DNA of 55,150 bases from CAIMDX01 sp041652155 (GTDB lineage Bacteria > Patescibacteriota > Minisyncoccia > Minisyncoccales > JAQTVQ01): positions 1 through 55,150 of the forward strand of contig JBAZHV010000003.1 of the NCBI GenBank assembly GCA_041652155.1. The letters are read 5' to 3'. The notes under the pieces are model-generated. The model searched no databases, was not told the DNA's origin, and worked only from the letters and a program-made list of their open reading frames with translations. This document shows positions 1-7,766 of this stretch, in pieces. Position 1 is the first letter of the stretch, and the number at the start of each line of letters is the position of its first letter. A program made the position numbers and the translations under genes.

Positions 1-2
1 AA

Positions 3-323
3 TGCGAATATCTGGCTTTGGAAGGGTTGGACCAGCTGGTGGGTACTGTCGATATGATCAACGAGAACCTTCATCTTAACATTAAAATATTGGGCGCCGT
101 TCTGACAATGTATAACCGCCACAACAAGCTTTCGCAGATGGTTGCCAAAGAAGTGAGAAGAAATTTTCCCGGTTATGTTTTTGAAGCCGTCATCCCCAGA
201 ACCGTTGTTTTGTCCGAGGTTCCGTTCTACGGCTGTACTGTTTTGAAATACGCTCCGGAATCAAAAGCCAGCCAATCTTTCAGAGAGCTGGCGCAGGAAT
301 TAGTTTATTATCAACAAACCTAG
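3..323 (+). CDS. parA: ParA/Soj-type chromosome partition ATPase, C-terminal part
   Basis: The gene is cut by the window's left edge; the open frame runs in from base 3 without a start codon, and only about 106 C-terminal residues are seen. They read as the end of a ParA Walker ATPase: a helix after GLDQL, the strand ILGAVLTMYN, then the AVIPRTVVLSEVP segment that in ParA/Soj and MinD-like proteins follows the last core strand, and a closing amphipathic helix. The catalytic P-loop is outside the window. ParA binds DNA non-specifically and moves ParB-parS complexes. parB follows 62 bases downstream, the usual parAB order, which supports the assignment strongly. Confidence 0.9.
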   Translation, partial: CEYLALEGLDQLVGTVDMINENLHLNIKILGAVLTMYNRHNKLSQMVAKEVRRNFPGYVFEAVIPRTVVLSEVPFYGCTVLKYAPESKASQSFRELAQELVYYQQT

Positions 324-338
324 CATCGCTGCGCTTCG

Positions 339-359
339 AGCCTAAGATCGGTTTAGGCT
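339..359 (+). promoter_or_regulatory. Small hairpin between parA and parB
   Basis: AGCCTAA (339-345) pairs with TTAGGCT (353-359) around a six-base loop, just before parB. No T-run follows, so it is not a clear terminator; it could be a processing or attenuation element. Function is not established. Confidence 0.35.
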
Positions 360-385
360 TGGACCGCCGAAGCGGGTTTTACAAA

Positions 386-1270
386 ATGCTCGGCAAAGGA
401 CTTGAATCATTAATACCGCGCAGGGAAGAGCCTTCCCAGGATCCGGCCAAAAAGGAATCTATCTTTTGGGTCGAGATCGGCCAAGTCGTACCCAATCCTT
501 ATCAGCCCAGGAAGGAGTTCGAGCAGGCCGCTTTGGAAATTTTGGCCGATTCGATCAAACGATACGGTATTTTACAGCCGATAATCGTTACCAAGAACGA
601 AAAGCACGGGCCCCAAGGAATGGTTCCGGAATATCAGATCATCGCCGGCGAACGCCGTTTGAGAGCGTCAAAAATGATTGGGCTTGACCAGGTCCCGGTC
701 GTCATAAAAGAACAGACCGAAAAAGAAAAGCTGGAAATTTCTTTGATAGAAAATGTCCATCGCGAGAACCTGAACGCCATCGAAAAAGCCGAAACTTTCG
801 AGCGTTTTCAAAAAGAGTTCGGTCTGCTGCAAAAAGAGATAGCCAAGCTGGTGGGAATGAGCCGCGAGGCGGTGGCCAATGCCATGCGTTTGAACGGCTT
901 GCCCGAGGTCATAAAACAAGGCGTCAAAGAGGGGAAGATCAGCGAGGGCCATGCCAGAGCGATCTTGATGGTCAAGACCGAAGCGGGCCAAAAGAAGCTT
1001 TTTGAAGAAATGGTGAGGGGCGGTTATTCGGTAAGGCAGGCGGAGAAAAGAGCGCAAGAAATGGAAGGAACAGCCACCGATAAGCCGAAAAGGAGCGCCT
1101 TTAAAAAACCTTCGGCCGTCATTTTGGAGATAGAGGACAGAATCAAAAAAACGCTTAATATAGAAAGCTTCAAAGTGAAGGAGGACAAGGAGAATTCCAA
1201 GTTAAAACTGACGATCGTCTTCAAGACCAAAAAAGAAATAGACGATTGGCTGGACGATCTCAAAAAATAA
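386..1270 (+). CDS. parB: ParB/Spo0J chromosome partition protein
   Basis: ParB binds centromere-like parS sites, spreads as a CTP-dependent clamp and stimulates ParA. I start it at ATG 386, because MLGKGLESLIP is the typical ParB N-terminus; an upstream TTG at 359 would add nine unlikely residues and begins inside a hairpin. The 294-residue protein has the ParB N-terminal nuclease-like/CTP-binding fold (PNPYQPRKEF, GILQPIIV, then the AGERR motif), the LIENVHRENLN stretch, a helix-turn-helix (KEIAKLVGMSREAVAN) followed by ISEGHARAIL, and a C-terminal dimerisation region. Length is normal. It probably shares a transcript with parA and ends at a strong hairpin. Confidence 0.95.
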   Translation: MLGKGLESLIPRREEPSQDPAKKESIFWVEIGQVVPNPYQPRKEFEQAALEILADSIKRYGILQPIIVTKNEKHGPQGMVPEYQIIAGERRLRASKMIGLDQVPVVIKEQTEKEKLEISLIENVHRENLNAIEKAETFERFQKEFGLLQKEIAKLVGMSREAVANAMRLNGLPEVIKQGVKEGKISEGHARAILMVKTEAGQKKLFEEMVRGGYSVRQAEKRAQEMEGTATDKPKRSAFKKPSAVILEIEDRIKKTLNIESFKVKEDKENSKLKLTIVFKTKKEIDDWLDDLKK

Positions 1271-1277
1271 AAACAAA

Positions 1278-1310
1278 AAAATGCCCAGGTGCCGCTTGGG
1301 CATTTTTTTT
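1278..1310. terminator. Bidirectional terminator between parB and rel
   Basis: The hairpin TGCCCAGG/CTTGGGCA has an A-run on its left and an eight-base T-run on its right. The genes converge here, so it can end parB on the plus strand and rel on the minus strand. Confidence 0.85.
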
Positions 1311-3051
1311 ACTTCCAATCGGACTTGAATATTCTGTCTGGAGCTTTGCTTTTAAGCCTTTCGAGATTTTTGCAGGAAGACTTATGGACCGAAGCGCCGT
1401 CGTATTTGGTCAAGTAGGCTGTGACATCGTCTCCTGGCTGGGGAGAGCAGCATTTAGCGACTTTAAAAAACAAGTCGGAATGGCCTCCTATCAACAATTT
1501 TTTGGGATCCGGTTTAGAAGGAATTTTTATTTTTGGCAGGATCCGCTGGATGATATTTCTTTCTTTTGCTTCCGCGTCCTCTTCCTGAAGCGGTAAATCT
1601 TTTTTCAGAAATTTTCTTATTTGCGATTTGGCGAAGCTGGTCTTTACTATCCGGAGCCAATCCTCGGATGGTTTTCTGTTTTTGTCAGTCGTTATTTCCA
1701 CTACATCTCCGTTTCCCAGCGAGTTTGAAAGCGATCCTATCTTCCCGTTTATTTTTGCCGCGACGCAACGCGCTCCTACTTCGCCGTGAATTGCGTAAGC
1801 GAAATCGATTGGAGTTGCTTTTTCCGGCAGATCGACGACGTCTCCGCGAGGAGTAAAGACAAATATCCTGTTGTTCAGAAAATCTATTTTCAAGGATTCC
1901 AGATATTGTTCGGGAGCAAGGTCTCTCGATTTTTCCAACCAATCTTTTAGTTGTTTTATCCAAGCGATCTCCTTTTCCGGCGGGGCGGATATTTTTCTTT
2001 TGATATAATCCTTAAGCCCTTTTTGCTCTGAATAATACCAATGGGCGGCGATGCCGAATTCGGCCTCGCTGTGCATTTGAGCTGTCCTTATCTGGAATTC
2101 GGTTATTTTCCCGTCAAAACAGATCACGGTGGTATGCAAAGATCTGTATCCGTTGGGCTTGGGCAAGGCTATATAGTCTTTCATTCTGCCCGGGACGGGG
2201 AGCCAAAGTTTGTGAACCGCTCCAAGAACTTTATAACATTCTTCAACATCATTGACGATTATTCTCAAAGCCACAAGATCGTGGACTCTCTCCAGATCGT
2301 TGTTATATTTTTTTAATTTTTTGTATAAGCTGAAATATCCTTTGGCGCGGCAGTTTATTTGGACAAGATCGATCTTTTCCTTTTTAAGCTCCCTTTCTAT
2401 TATCGGTTTGATCTTTTTCAAGTATTTCGTTCTTTCTTCATATTTATCTCTTACTTTTGCCATCAGCTCTTTGTATTCGTTTGGAAAAATGCAAGGAAAA
2501 GACAGGTCTTCCAGCCTGGTTTTAATAATTCCTACTCCAAGCCTGTTTGCTAGAGGCGCGTAAATTTCGGCGCTTTCCAGAGCGATCCTGCGTCTTTTCT
2601 CTTGCGGAAGGTGCTCAAGCGTTTCGAGATTGTGGATGCGATCGCAGAATTTTATCAAAGCCACTCTAATGTCTTTGGCCATGGCCAAGAATAGTTTTTT
2701 TAGATTTTCGACTTGACGTTCGGCGCCGCGGTATTTTATTTTTCCAAGCTTGGAAACTCCGTCCACCAGAAAAGAGACCTCCGCCCCGAATTCTTTTTTG
2801 ATCGCCGGCAGCTTGTATTCCGTATCATCGGCGACATCATGCAGCAGGCCGGCGGCGATAGTAGTCGAACTTAATTTCAGGTCGGCTAGCAGTTCGGCCA
2901 CGGCGAAAGGATGGATTATATAATCCTCGCCCGAAGCCCTTTTTTGTCCTTGGTGGGCCCTTAAGGCATATTGGTAGGCATGCCTTACCAGCTCCAAGTT
3001 CGCTTGGGGGTTATTGGATTTTATTTTGTTCAGAAGATTTTCCAAGTCCAT
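1309..3051 (-). CDS. rel: Bifunctional (p)ppGpp synthetase/hydrolase, Rel family
   Basis: Long RelA/SpoT homologue that makes and degrades the alarmone (p)ppGpp in the stringent response. In the 580-residue product the HD hydrolase domain is at about 20-170, with LLHDVADD (H71, D72); the second acidic motif is DD where many relatives have ED. The synthetase domain carries RVHDLVALRIIV and GRMKDYIALPKPNGYRSLHTTV-type signatures at about 255-310. A TGS domain follows (RIFVFTPRGDVVDLPEKAT). The C-terminus has a Cys/His segment (AKCCSPQPGD ... VHKSSCKNL) but stops there, so the usual ACT/RRM domain of about 80 residues is missing. It lies downstream of topA on the same strand and ends at the shared terminator. 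Confidence 0.94.
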   Translation of the reverse strand: MDLENLLNKIKSNNPQANLELVRHAYQYALRAHQGQKRASGEDYIIHPFAVAELLADLKLSSTTIAAGLLHDVADDTEYKLPAIKKEFGAEVSFLVDGVSKLGKIKYRGAERQVENLKKLFLAMAKDIRVALIKFCDRIHNLETLEHLPQEKRRRIALESAEIYAPLANRLGVGIIKTRLEDLSFPCIFPNEYKELMAKVRDKYEERTKYLKKIKPIIERELKKEKIDLVQINCRAKGYFSLYKKLKKYNNDLERVHDLVALRIIVNDVEECYKVLGAVHKLWLPVPGRMKDYIALPKPNGYRSLHTTVICFDGKITEFQIRTAQMHSEAEFGIAAHWYYSEQKGLKDYIKRKISAPPEKEIAWIKQLKDWLEKSRDLAPEQYLESLKIDFLNNRIFVFTPRGDVVDLPEKATPIDFAYAIHGEVGARCVAAKINGKIGSLSNSLGNGDVVEITTDKNRKPSEDWLRIVKTSFAKSQIRKFLKKDLPLQEEDAEAKERNIIQRILPKIKIPSKPDPKKLLIGGHSDLFFKVAKCCSPQPGDDVTAYLTKYDGASVHKSSCKNLERLKSKAPDRIFKSDWK

Positions 3052-3173
3052 TGTTTTTTCTTTGGCACATTTTGTTAAAACTGTAAATTATGCCTTGATT
3101 TTCGTTTGTTGGCGAAAGCTTCTTGGATATTTAATGGTCCGAACAAGCAGGCGGCCGTATTTTTATATAATGA

Positions 3174-3197
3174 AAACAGCGGAATTATCCGCTGTTT
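3174..3197 (-). terminator. Hairpin terminator after topA
   Basis: AAACAGCGGA and TCCGCTGTTT form a perfect 10-bp stem with a four-base loop, 6 bases past the topA stop. On the minus strand it is followed by a T/A-rich run with only short T tracts, so termination may be partial. Confidence 0.6.
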
Positions 3198-3202
3198 CGA
3201 AA

Positions 3203-5317
3203 CTATCTTTCAAGTTCTTCTTTTGCCCCGGTTTCTTTTACATCTTCGTCATTGTCTCTTTTGTACTTGCATTCCTTGTTGGAACATTTGATGCTTTTTT
3301 TCGTTTTGGTCAGGATGGATTTGCATTCCGGGCAGAATTCGTTTATCGGTTCGTCCCAGGCGGCAAAGTCGCAGTCCGGCCATTTGGAACAGGCGTAAAA
3401 CGGTTTCTTTCGCTTGCTCATTTTCCTTAAAATATCTCCTTGTCCGCACTTCGGGCATTTTATGTGCAGGTTGTTGTCTTTCAAACTTTCGGTGTGCTTG
3501 CATTCGGGGAATTTGGAACAGGCGTAGAATTTTCCGAAGCGTCCCATCCGTAAAATGATCGGCGCGCCGCACTTCGGACAGACCTTGCCGGGAACGGCCT
3601 CGACCAGTTCTTTTTTAACGACTTCGTCGTATTTGTTTTTCAAGTTCAGAGCGAAAGGATCATAGAATTCCCTCAAAACATTCGTCCATTGTTTTTTGCC
3701 TAAAGCTATTTCGTCAAGATTTTCTTCCATCTGGGCGGTGAATTTAACGTCTACGATCTGGGGGAAGTGGGCGACCAATAATTGGTCCACCAGCTCGCCC
3801 ATCTCGGTCGGCTTGAAACGCCTGTTCTCGTCTTTTTCGATATAGTTGCGGGCTTGGACCGTGCTTAAGGTCGGCGCGTAGGTGGAAGGGCGGCCGATGC
3901 CGTTCTCTTCCAGCGCTTTGATAAGGCTGGCCTCGGTATAGCGGGCCGGGGGCTGGGTAAAATGCTGTTCGGGTTTGAGTTCGATCAAGTTAAGAGGCTC
4001 GTCTTTTGCCAGAACGGGCATTTGGGCTTCTTCGAATCTCAGGGAATATACTTTTAAAAATCCGTCGAATTTCAAGACTTGTCCGCTGGAGCGGAAGATA
4101 TATTTTGAATCTTCTTTTTTGGGCGAAGCTTCGACGTCGATCGTGGTGGCGTCGAAAACAGCCTGGTTCATTTGGCAGGCGATAAAACGGGTCCAGATCA
4201 GGTTATAAAGCTTGACCTGCGCGTTGTTGAGCTTGCCTTCTTTCTCGGCGTCTTCGGGCGTCCGGTCGGGAGAGCTCGGGCGGATGGCTTCGTGCGCTTC
4301 CTGCACCAACCCCTTGGCTTTGAATTTTCTGAATTCTCCGGCCCAATAATTTTGGCCGTATTTTTTGATGATAAGGTCTTTCGCGGCGGTTAGAGCTTGC
4401 TCTGAAAGATTCAAAGAGTCGGTACGGTGGTAGGTGATAAAACCGTTCTCATAAAGCTGCTGGGCCAAACCCATCGTCATTTTGCCGGGTAGATGGAATT
4501 TTTTCCAAGCCTCCTGCTGGAGCGTGGAAGTGGTAAAAGGCGGAAGGGGATTTTTCCTTGTTTCTTTGACCTGGACATCCGAAATTTTCCAATCGGAATC
4601 TTTCAGATGTTTCGTTATCTTTTGCGCTTCTTCTTTGTCTTTGATCCCCATTTTGGGAATTGCCTTGCCGTTCTCTTTTGCCAAGAAGGCGGTGAACTGG
4701 CCGGCTGGACCTTTGCCCGTGATCTTTTCGAGCAAAGCCTGAATGGTCCAGTATTCTTGCGCTGTGAATTCCCTGATCTCTTTTTCCCTCTCGCAAACCA
4801 GGCGGACGGTTACCGATTGGACGCGTCCGGCGGAAAGGCCCTTGGTCAATTTTTTCCAAAGGAAAGGGGAGAGCTTGTAGCCTACGATCCTGTCTAATAT
4901 CCGGCGTGCTTGCTGGGCGTCGACAAGGCTCATATTGATCTTGTGGGGCGATTTCATCGCTTCTTCGATGGCCGCTTTCGTGATCTCGTGGAAAACGACC
5001 CTTTGGTAAGAATCTTCTTTTTTTAGTCCGAGAGCCTCGGTCAAATGCCAGGCTATGGCTTCTCCTTCGCGGTCGGGATCGGTGGAGATTATAATCTCGT
5101 CGGCTTTTTTAACTTCTTTTTTCAGCAGGTCCAAGTTTTTTTTCGCCTTGGCGGCGACGGTATATTGCGGCGCGAAGTTGTTTTCGAGGTCTATCCCGAA
5201 CTTTCTTTGCGGCAGATCGCGGATGTGTCCGTAAGAAGACAGGGCCTTCCATCCGGAGCCTAAAAATTTGGAAATGGTTTTTGCCTTGGTAGGACTTTCT
5301 AGAATGATCAGTTTCAT
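3203..5317 (-). CDS. topA: DNA topoisomerase I (type IA)
   Basis: Relaxes negatively supercoiled DNA by nicking one strand through a 5'-phosphotyrosyl bond. The 704-residue protein opens with the Toprim domain (IILESPTKAKTI; STDPDREGEA supplies D80, D82 and E84). The active-site tyrosine is Y296 in GFITYHRTDS. The C-terminus carries zinc-ribbon modules: CPKCG...CSKFPEC, CPKCG...CSKWPDC and CPEC...CSNKEC, three in all. These bind single-stranded DNA and RNA polymerase in known members. dprA lies directly upstream on the same strand, the common dprA-topA order; a TCGA-rich repeat separates them. Start ATG at 5317 is the only good one, since MKLIILESPTKAKT is canonical. Confidence 0.96.
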   Translation of the reverse strand: MKLIILESPTKAKTISKFLGSGWKALSSYGHIRDLPQRKFGIDLENNFAPQYTVAAKAKKNLDLLKKEVKKADEIIISTDPDREGEAIAWHLTEALGLKKEDSYQRVVFHEITKAAIEEAMKSPHKINMSLVDAQQARRILDRIVGYKLSPFLWKKLTKGLSAGRVQSVTVRLVCEREKEIREFTAQEYWTIQALLEKITGKGPAGQFTAFLAKENGKAIPKMGIKDKEEAQKITKHLKDSDWKISDVQVKETRKNPLPPFTTSTLQQEAWKKFHLPGKMTMGLAQQLYENGFITYHRTDSLNLSEQALTAAKDLIIKKYGQNYWAGEFRKFKAKGLVQEAHEAIRPSSPDRTPEDAEKEGKLNNAQVKLYNLIWTRFIACQMNQAVFDATTIDVEASPKKEDSKYIFRSSGQVLKFDGFLKVYSLRFEEAQMPVLAKDEPLNLIELKPEQHFTQPPARYTEASLIKALEENGIGRPSTYAPTLSTVQARNYIEKDENRRFKPTEMGELVDQLLVAHFPQIVDVKFTAQMEENLDEIALGKKQWTNVLREFYDPFALNLKNKYDEVVKKELVEAVPGKVCPKCGAPIILRMGRFGKFYACSKFPECKHTESLKDNNLHIKCPKCGQGDILRKMSKRKKPFYACSKWPDCDFAAWDEPINEFCPECKSILTKTKKSIKCSNKECKYKRDNDEDVKETGAKEELER

Positions 5318-5362
5318 TGTGTGGAGTTATTATAAGTTAGGAGATCATAAAAAGCAAAAATC

Positions 5363-5463
5363 GCCATTCGAAGGTCGAGGATAGAGAGTCGTCACGCCCT
5401 TCGACTCTCGACTCTCGACATTCGATATTCGACATTCGATTATCGATTATCGAGCATTATCGA
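5363..5463. repeat. TCGA-heptad repeat, copy 1 of 3
   Basis: This stretch between dprA and topA is built of heptads such as TCGACAT and TCGATAT and folds back around GTCGTCACG. It overlaps the last bases of dprA. Related copies lie at 6986-7054 and 28868-28954. Confidence 0.75.
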
Positions 5464-6344
5464 GCCAGTCCGTAAACGCCGCCGCCGAGATCAATGATCG
5501 CGCCTTTCATTTCCAGCAGAATGATCGTCCTCGCCGCGGTTGCCGCGTCTATTTTTGCCATCTCGATGATCTTTTCGATGTTAAAATTTTCCTGTTCCAA
5601 AACTTTCAGGATCGCTTGTTCGTTAGGATCCTGGATAGGCAGAGCCTGCTGGCGGAGGGAGGCGGAAGACATATGCAATCCTTTTAAAATATCATTGTGG
5701 TCTTCCGCCAGCATAGCCCCGTTTTTTATCAGCCGGTTGCATCCCTGCGAATTGGCGTTATGGATCGGCCCGGGCACGGCGAATATTTTTTTGTTGTATT
5801 TTTTTGCCCAATCGGCGGTAAGCAAGGCGCCGGATCTTAATTTTGCTTCAACGACAAGTACCCCGAGGACCAATCCGGCAATAACGCGGTTGCGCTGGGG
5901 GAATGTATATCTGGCGGGTTTGGTTCCCGGAGGATATTCGGAGATCAGCGCCCCGCCGCTATCCAATATCTCTTGGGCCAGTCTTATATTTTCTCTTGGG
6001 TAAAAACTTCCAATATCCAAACCTCCGCCAAGGACGGCGATAGTTCTTCTGCCAAGCTGGACAGCGGCTTTATGGGCGCAGGAATCTATGCCAACGGCCA
6101 GACCGGAAACGATGGTCAACCCGTTTTGAACCGCGCCCTTTGCCAGCTCCAGCGCGGCCGCTTTGCCGTAAGGCGAGGCGAAGCGCGATCCGACAACGGC
6201 CAGACAATCTTCTTCGGCCAGCATCCGTCCAAGATAGTAAAGCGTCTTGGGCGGATTTTTTATTTTCTTCAGAGCCAAAGGATACTCCGGATCTTCGGGC
6301 CCGGCCGTTTTTATTTCTTGGTCTAAAATGGTTGGTTGGTCCAT
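5457..6344 (-). CDS. dprA: DNA-processing protein DprA
   Basis: DprA (Smf) protects incoming single-stranded DNA and loads RecA during natural transformation. The 295-residue protein contains the Rossmann-like DprA core: AVVGSRFASPYG, IVSGLAVGIDSCAHKAA, TIAVLGGGLDIGSFYPREN, FPQRNRVIAGL and EAKLRSGALLTADWA. The last 70 residues form a winged-helix domain (DML1-like), starting around NEQAILKVLEQE. Start ATG at 6344 follows the pth stop by 58 bases. With comEC in the same window it points to a DNA-uptake pathway. It probably shares a transcript with pth upstream and topA downstream. Confidence 0.95.
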   Translation of the reverse strand: MDQPTILDQEIKTAGPEDPEYPLALKKIKNPPKTLYYLGRMLAEEDCLAVVGSRFASPYGKAAALELAKGAVQNGLTIVSGLAVGIDSCAHKAAVQLGRRTIAVLGGGLDIGSFYPRENIRLAQEILDSGGALISEYPPGTKPARYTFPQRNRVIAGLVLGVLVVEAKLRSGALLTADWAKKYNKKIFAVPGPIHNANSQGCNRLIKNGAMLAEDHNDILKGLHMSSASLRQQALPIQDPNEQAILKVLEQENFNIEKIIEMAKIDAATAARTIILLEMKGAIIDLGGGVYGLAR

Positions 6345-6402
6345 TTGGATAAGTTTTATCGGCCCTTCTCGGAAGGCCCAATGCCGTTTTTTAATTGAAA
6401 GA

Positions 6403-6981
6403 TCAATTGAACCGATTCATCGCGGCGTCTGCTCCCGAGTTTATAACAACGGCCGCGGCTTCCGCCGCTTCCTTGAATGTCCGGGCCAGAGTTTCTTCCT
6501 CGTCTTTGGTGAATTTTTTGAGCACAAAGTCTTTCAAATCGGGCTTTCTGATCTGCAGTATTTCGCTCACGGGAGCTATGCCGATTCTTATCCTGGTAAA
6601 ATCTTTCGTTTTTATTTCTTGGATGATGGACCCGACCCCTTTATGTCCTCCCGGCCCGTGGCCTTCGGAAATTTTTAAAGCGCCCAACGGCAGATCGGCG
6701 TCATCGTGTATGACGATCAAACTTTCCGGCCCGAGTTTGAAATTTTTCAGCGCGGCTTTGACCGACAGCCCGGAAGCGTTCATAAAAGTCTGCGGCTTTA
6801 ATAACAGAATTTTTTCTTCGCCGAGGAATCCTTCGGATATGAGCGCTTGGTATTTTTTTGCCAGGTTGAAAGAGGGGAGGCTGTTGGCCTCTGCCAAGAC
6901 GTCGAGGGCCATGAAGCCGATGTTATGGCGAGTTTTTTTTAGTTCCGGACCAGGGTTTCCCAAACCTGCAATGATGAACAT
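6403..6981 (-). CDS. pth: Peptidyl-tRNA hydrolase
   Basis: Releases tRNA from peptidyl-tRNA that drops off ribosomes. The 192-residue protein begins MFIIAGLGNPGPEL, so I place the start at ATG 6981; an upstream reading to 7026 would only translate a repeat. Catalytic H19 is in KTRHNIGF, N68 in QTFMNAS, and the acidic pair D93/D94 in VIHDDADLPLG; HGPGGHKGVGSI is also conserved. It is the first gene of the minus-strand cluster pth-dprA-topA-rel. A promoter lies about 115 bases upstream, leaving a leader that includes a TCGA-heptad repeat. Confidence 0.95.
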   Translation of the reverse strand: MFIIAGLGNPGPELKKTRHNIGFMALDVLAEANSLPSFNLAKKYQALISEGFLGEEKILLLKPQTFMNASGLSVKAALKNFKLGPESLIVIHDDADLPLGALKISEGHGPGGHKGVGSIIQEIKTKDFTRIRIGIAPVSEILQIRKPDLKDFVLKKFTKDEEETLARTFKEAAEAAAVVINSGADAAMNRFN

Positions 6982-6985
6982 AAAC

Positions 6986-7054
6986 TTTGAACGTCGATGA
7001 TCGAAGGTCGAAGATCGTAACGACATTCAACCCTCGACATTCGACATTCGAATA
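6986..7054. repeat. TCGA-heptad repeat, copy 2 of 3
   Basis: It lies just upstream of the pth start, within its probable leader. It shares CCCTCGACATTCGACATTCGA with the other copies (in two overlapping pieces) and an inner ATCGTAACGAC turn. Shorter than copies 1 and 3. Confidence 0.7.
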
Positions 7055-7095
7055 ACTAAAAACGCTTTAAAATCAAGCAAAATCTCTTCTAAAAC

Positions 7096-7122
7096 ATTAT
7101 AACACTTCGCTTGCCAAGTCAA
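7096..7122 (-). promoter_or_regulatory. Probable promoter for pth-dprA-topA
   Basis: Read on the minus strand: TTGACT, a 15-base gap, then a perfect TATAAT. The spacer is slightly short; with TTTGAC it is 16. It points toward pth. Confidence 0.55.
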
Positions 7123-7148
7123 AGCTATTATATTATCATATAGCTTAT

Positions 7149-7715
7149 ATGAACACGCAAATTAAAGGATTTTTTTCTTTCACCTTCGACGTTTTGAAAA
7201 TAGTTGTCATCGCTTTGGCGATAGTCGTTCCGATCCGCTATTTTTTGTTTCAGCCGTTCGTGGTCAAGGGCGCTTCAATGGAGCCTAACTATCACAGCGG
7301 AGATTATTTGATCATTGATGAAATATCTTACAGATTCAACGAACCGCAAAGAGGCGATGTCATTGTCTTTAAATATCCTCTTAATCAAAAAGAGCGCTAT
7401 ATAAAACGCATTATCGGCTTGCCCGGCGAAACAGTGGAAATAAAAGACGGCCAGATATTTATAAACGGCCAGACCGCCGCTTTGGACGAGATGCCCTATC
7501 TTTCCGAAGATTTTATAAAGACTTGGAAGAATTTGACCAATATGCCGGCGCGCCAATTAAGCTCGGATCAATATTTTGTCTTGGGAGACAACCGCAATTA
7601 TTCCTCGGATTCAAGAGGGTGGGGCAATGTGCCCGAGGAAAATATCATCGGCCGCGCTTCGATCCAATTTTCGCTGCCCAGCTTTTTAAATTTTTTGGGA
7701 GCGCCCCTTTACTAA
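7149..7715 (+). CDS. lepB: Signal peptidase I
   Basis: Membrane serine protease that cleaves signal peptides from exported proteins. The 188-residue protein has one N-terminal membrane segment (about 15-35, VLKIVVIALAIVVPIRY), then the catalytic serine S43 in GASMEP and the general-base lysine K86 in YIKRIIGLPGE. The later boxes GDVIVFKYP and YFVLGDNRNYSSDSRGWG are present. Size fits short S26 enzymes. It is divergent from pth and lies upstream of hisS. It does not process prepilins; a separate prepilin peptidase would be needed for the array at 29-41 kb. Confidence 0.95.
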   Translation: MNTQIKGFFSFTFDVLKIVVIALAIVVPIRYFLFQPFVVKGASMEPNYHSGDYLIIDEISYRFNEPQRGDVIVFKYPLNQKERYIKRIIGLPGETVEIKDGQIFINGQTAALDEMPYLSEDFIKTWKNLTNMPARQLSSDQYFVLGDNRNYSSDSRGWGNVPEENIIGRASIQFSLPSFLNFLGAPLY

Positions 7716-7766
7716 ACTAAAAGTCGCCAAAGCGATAATTCCTAAAACAAGCTTTTAGCTTCTCTT

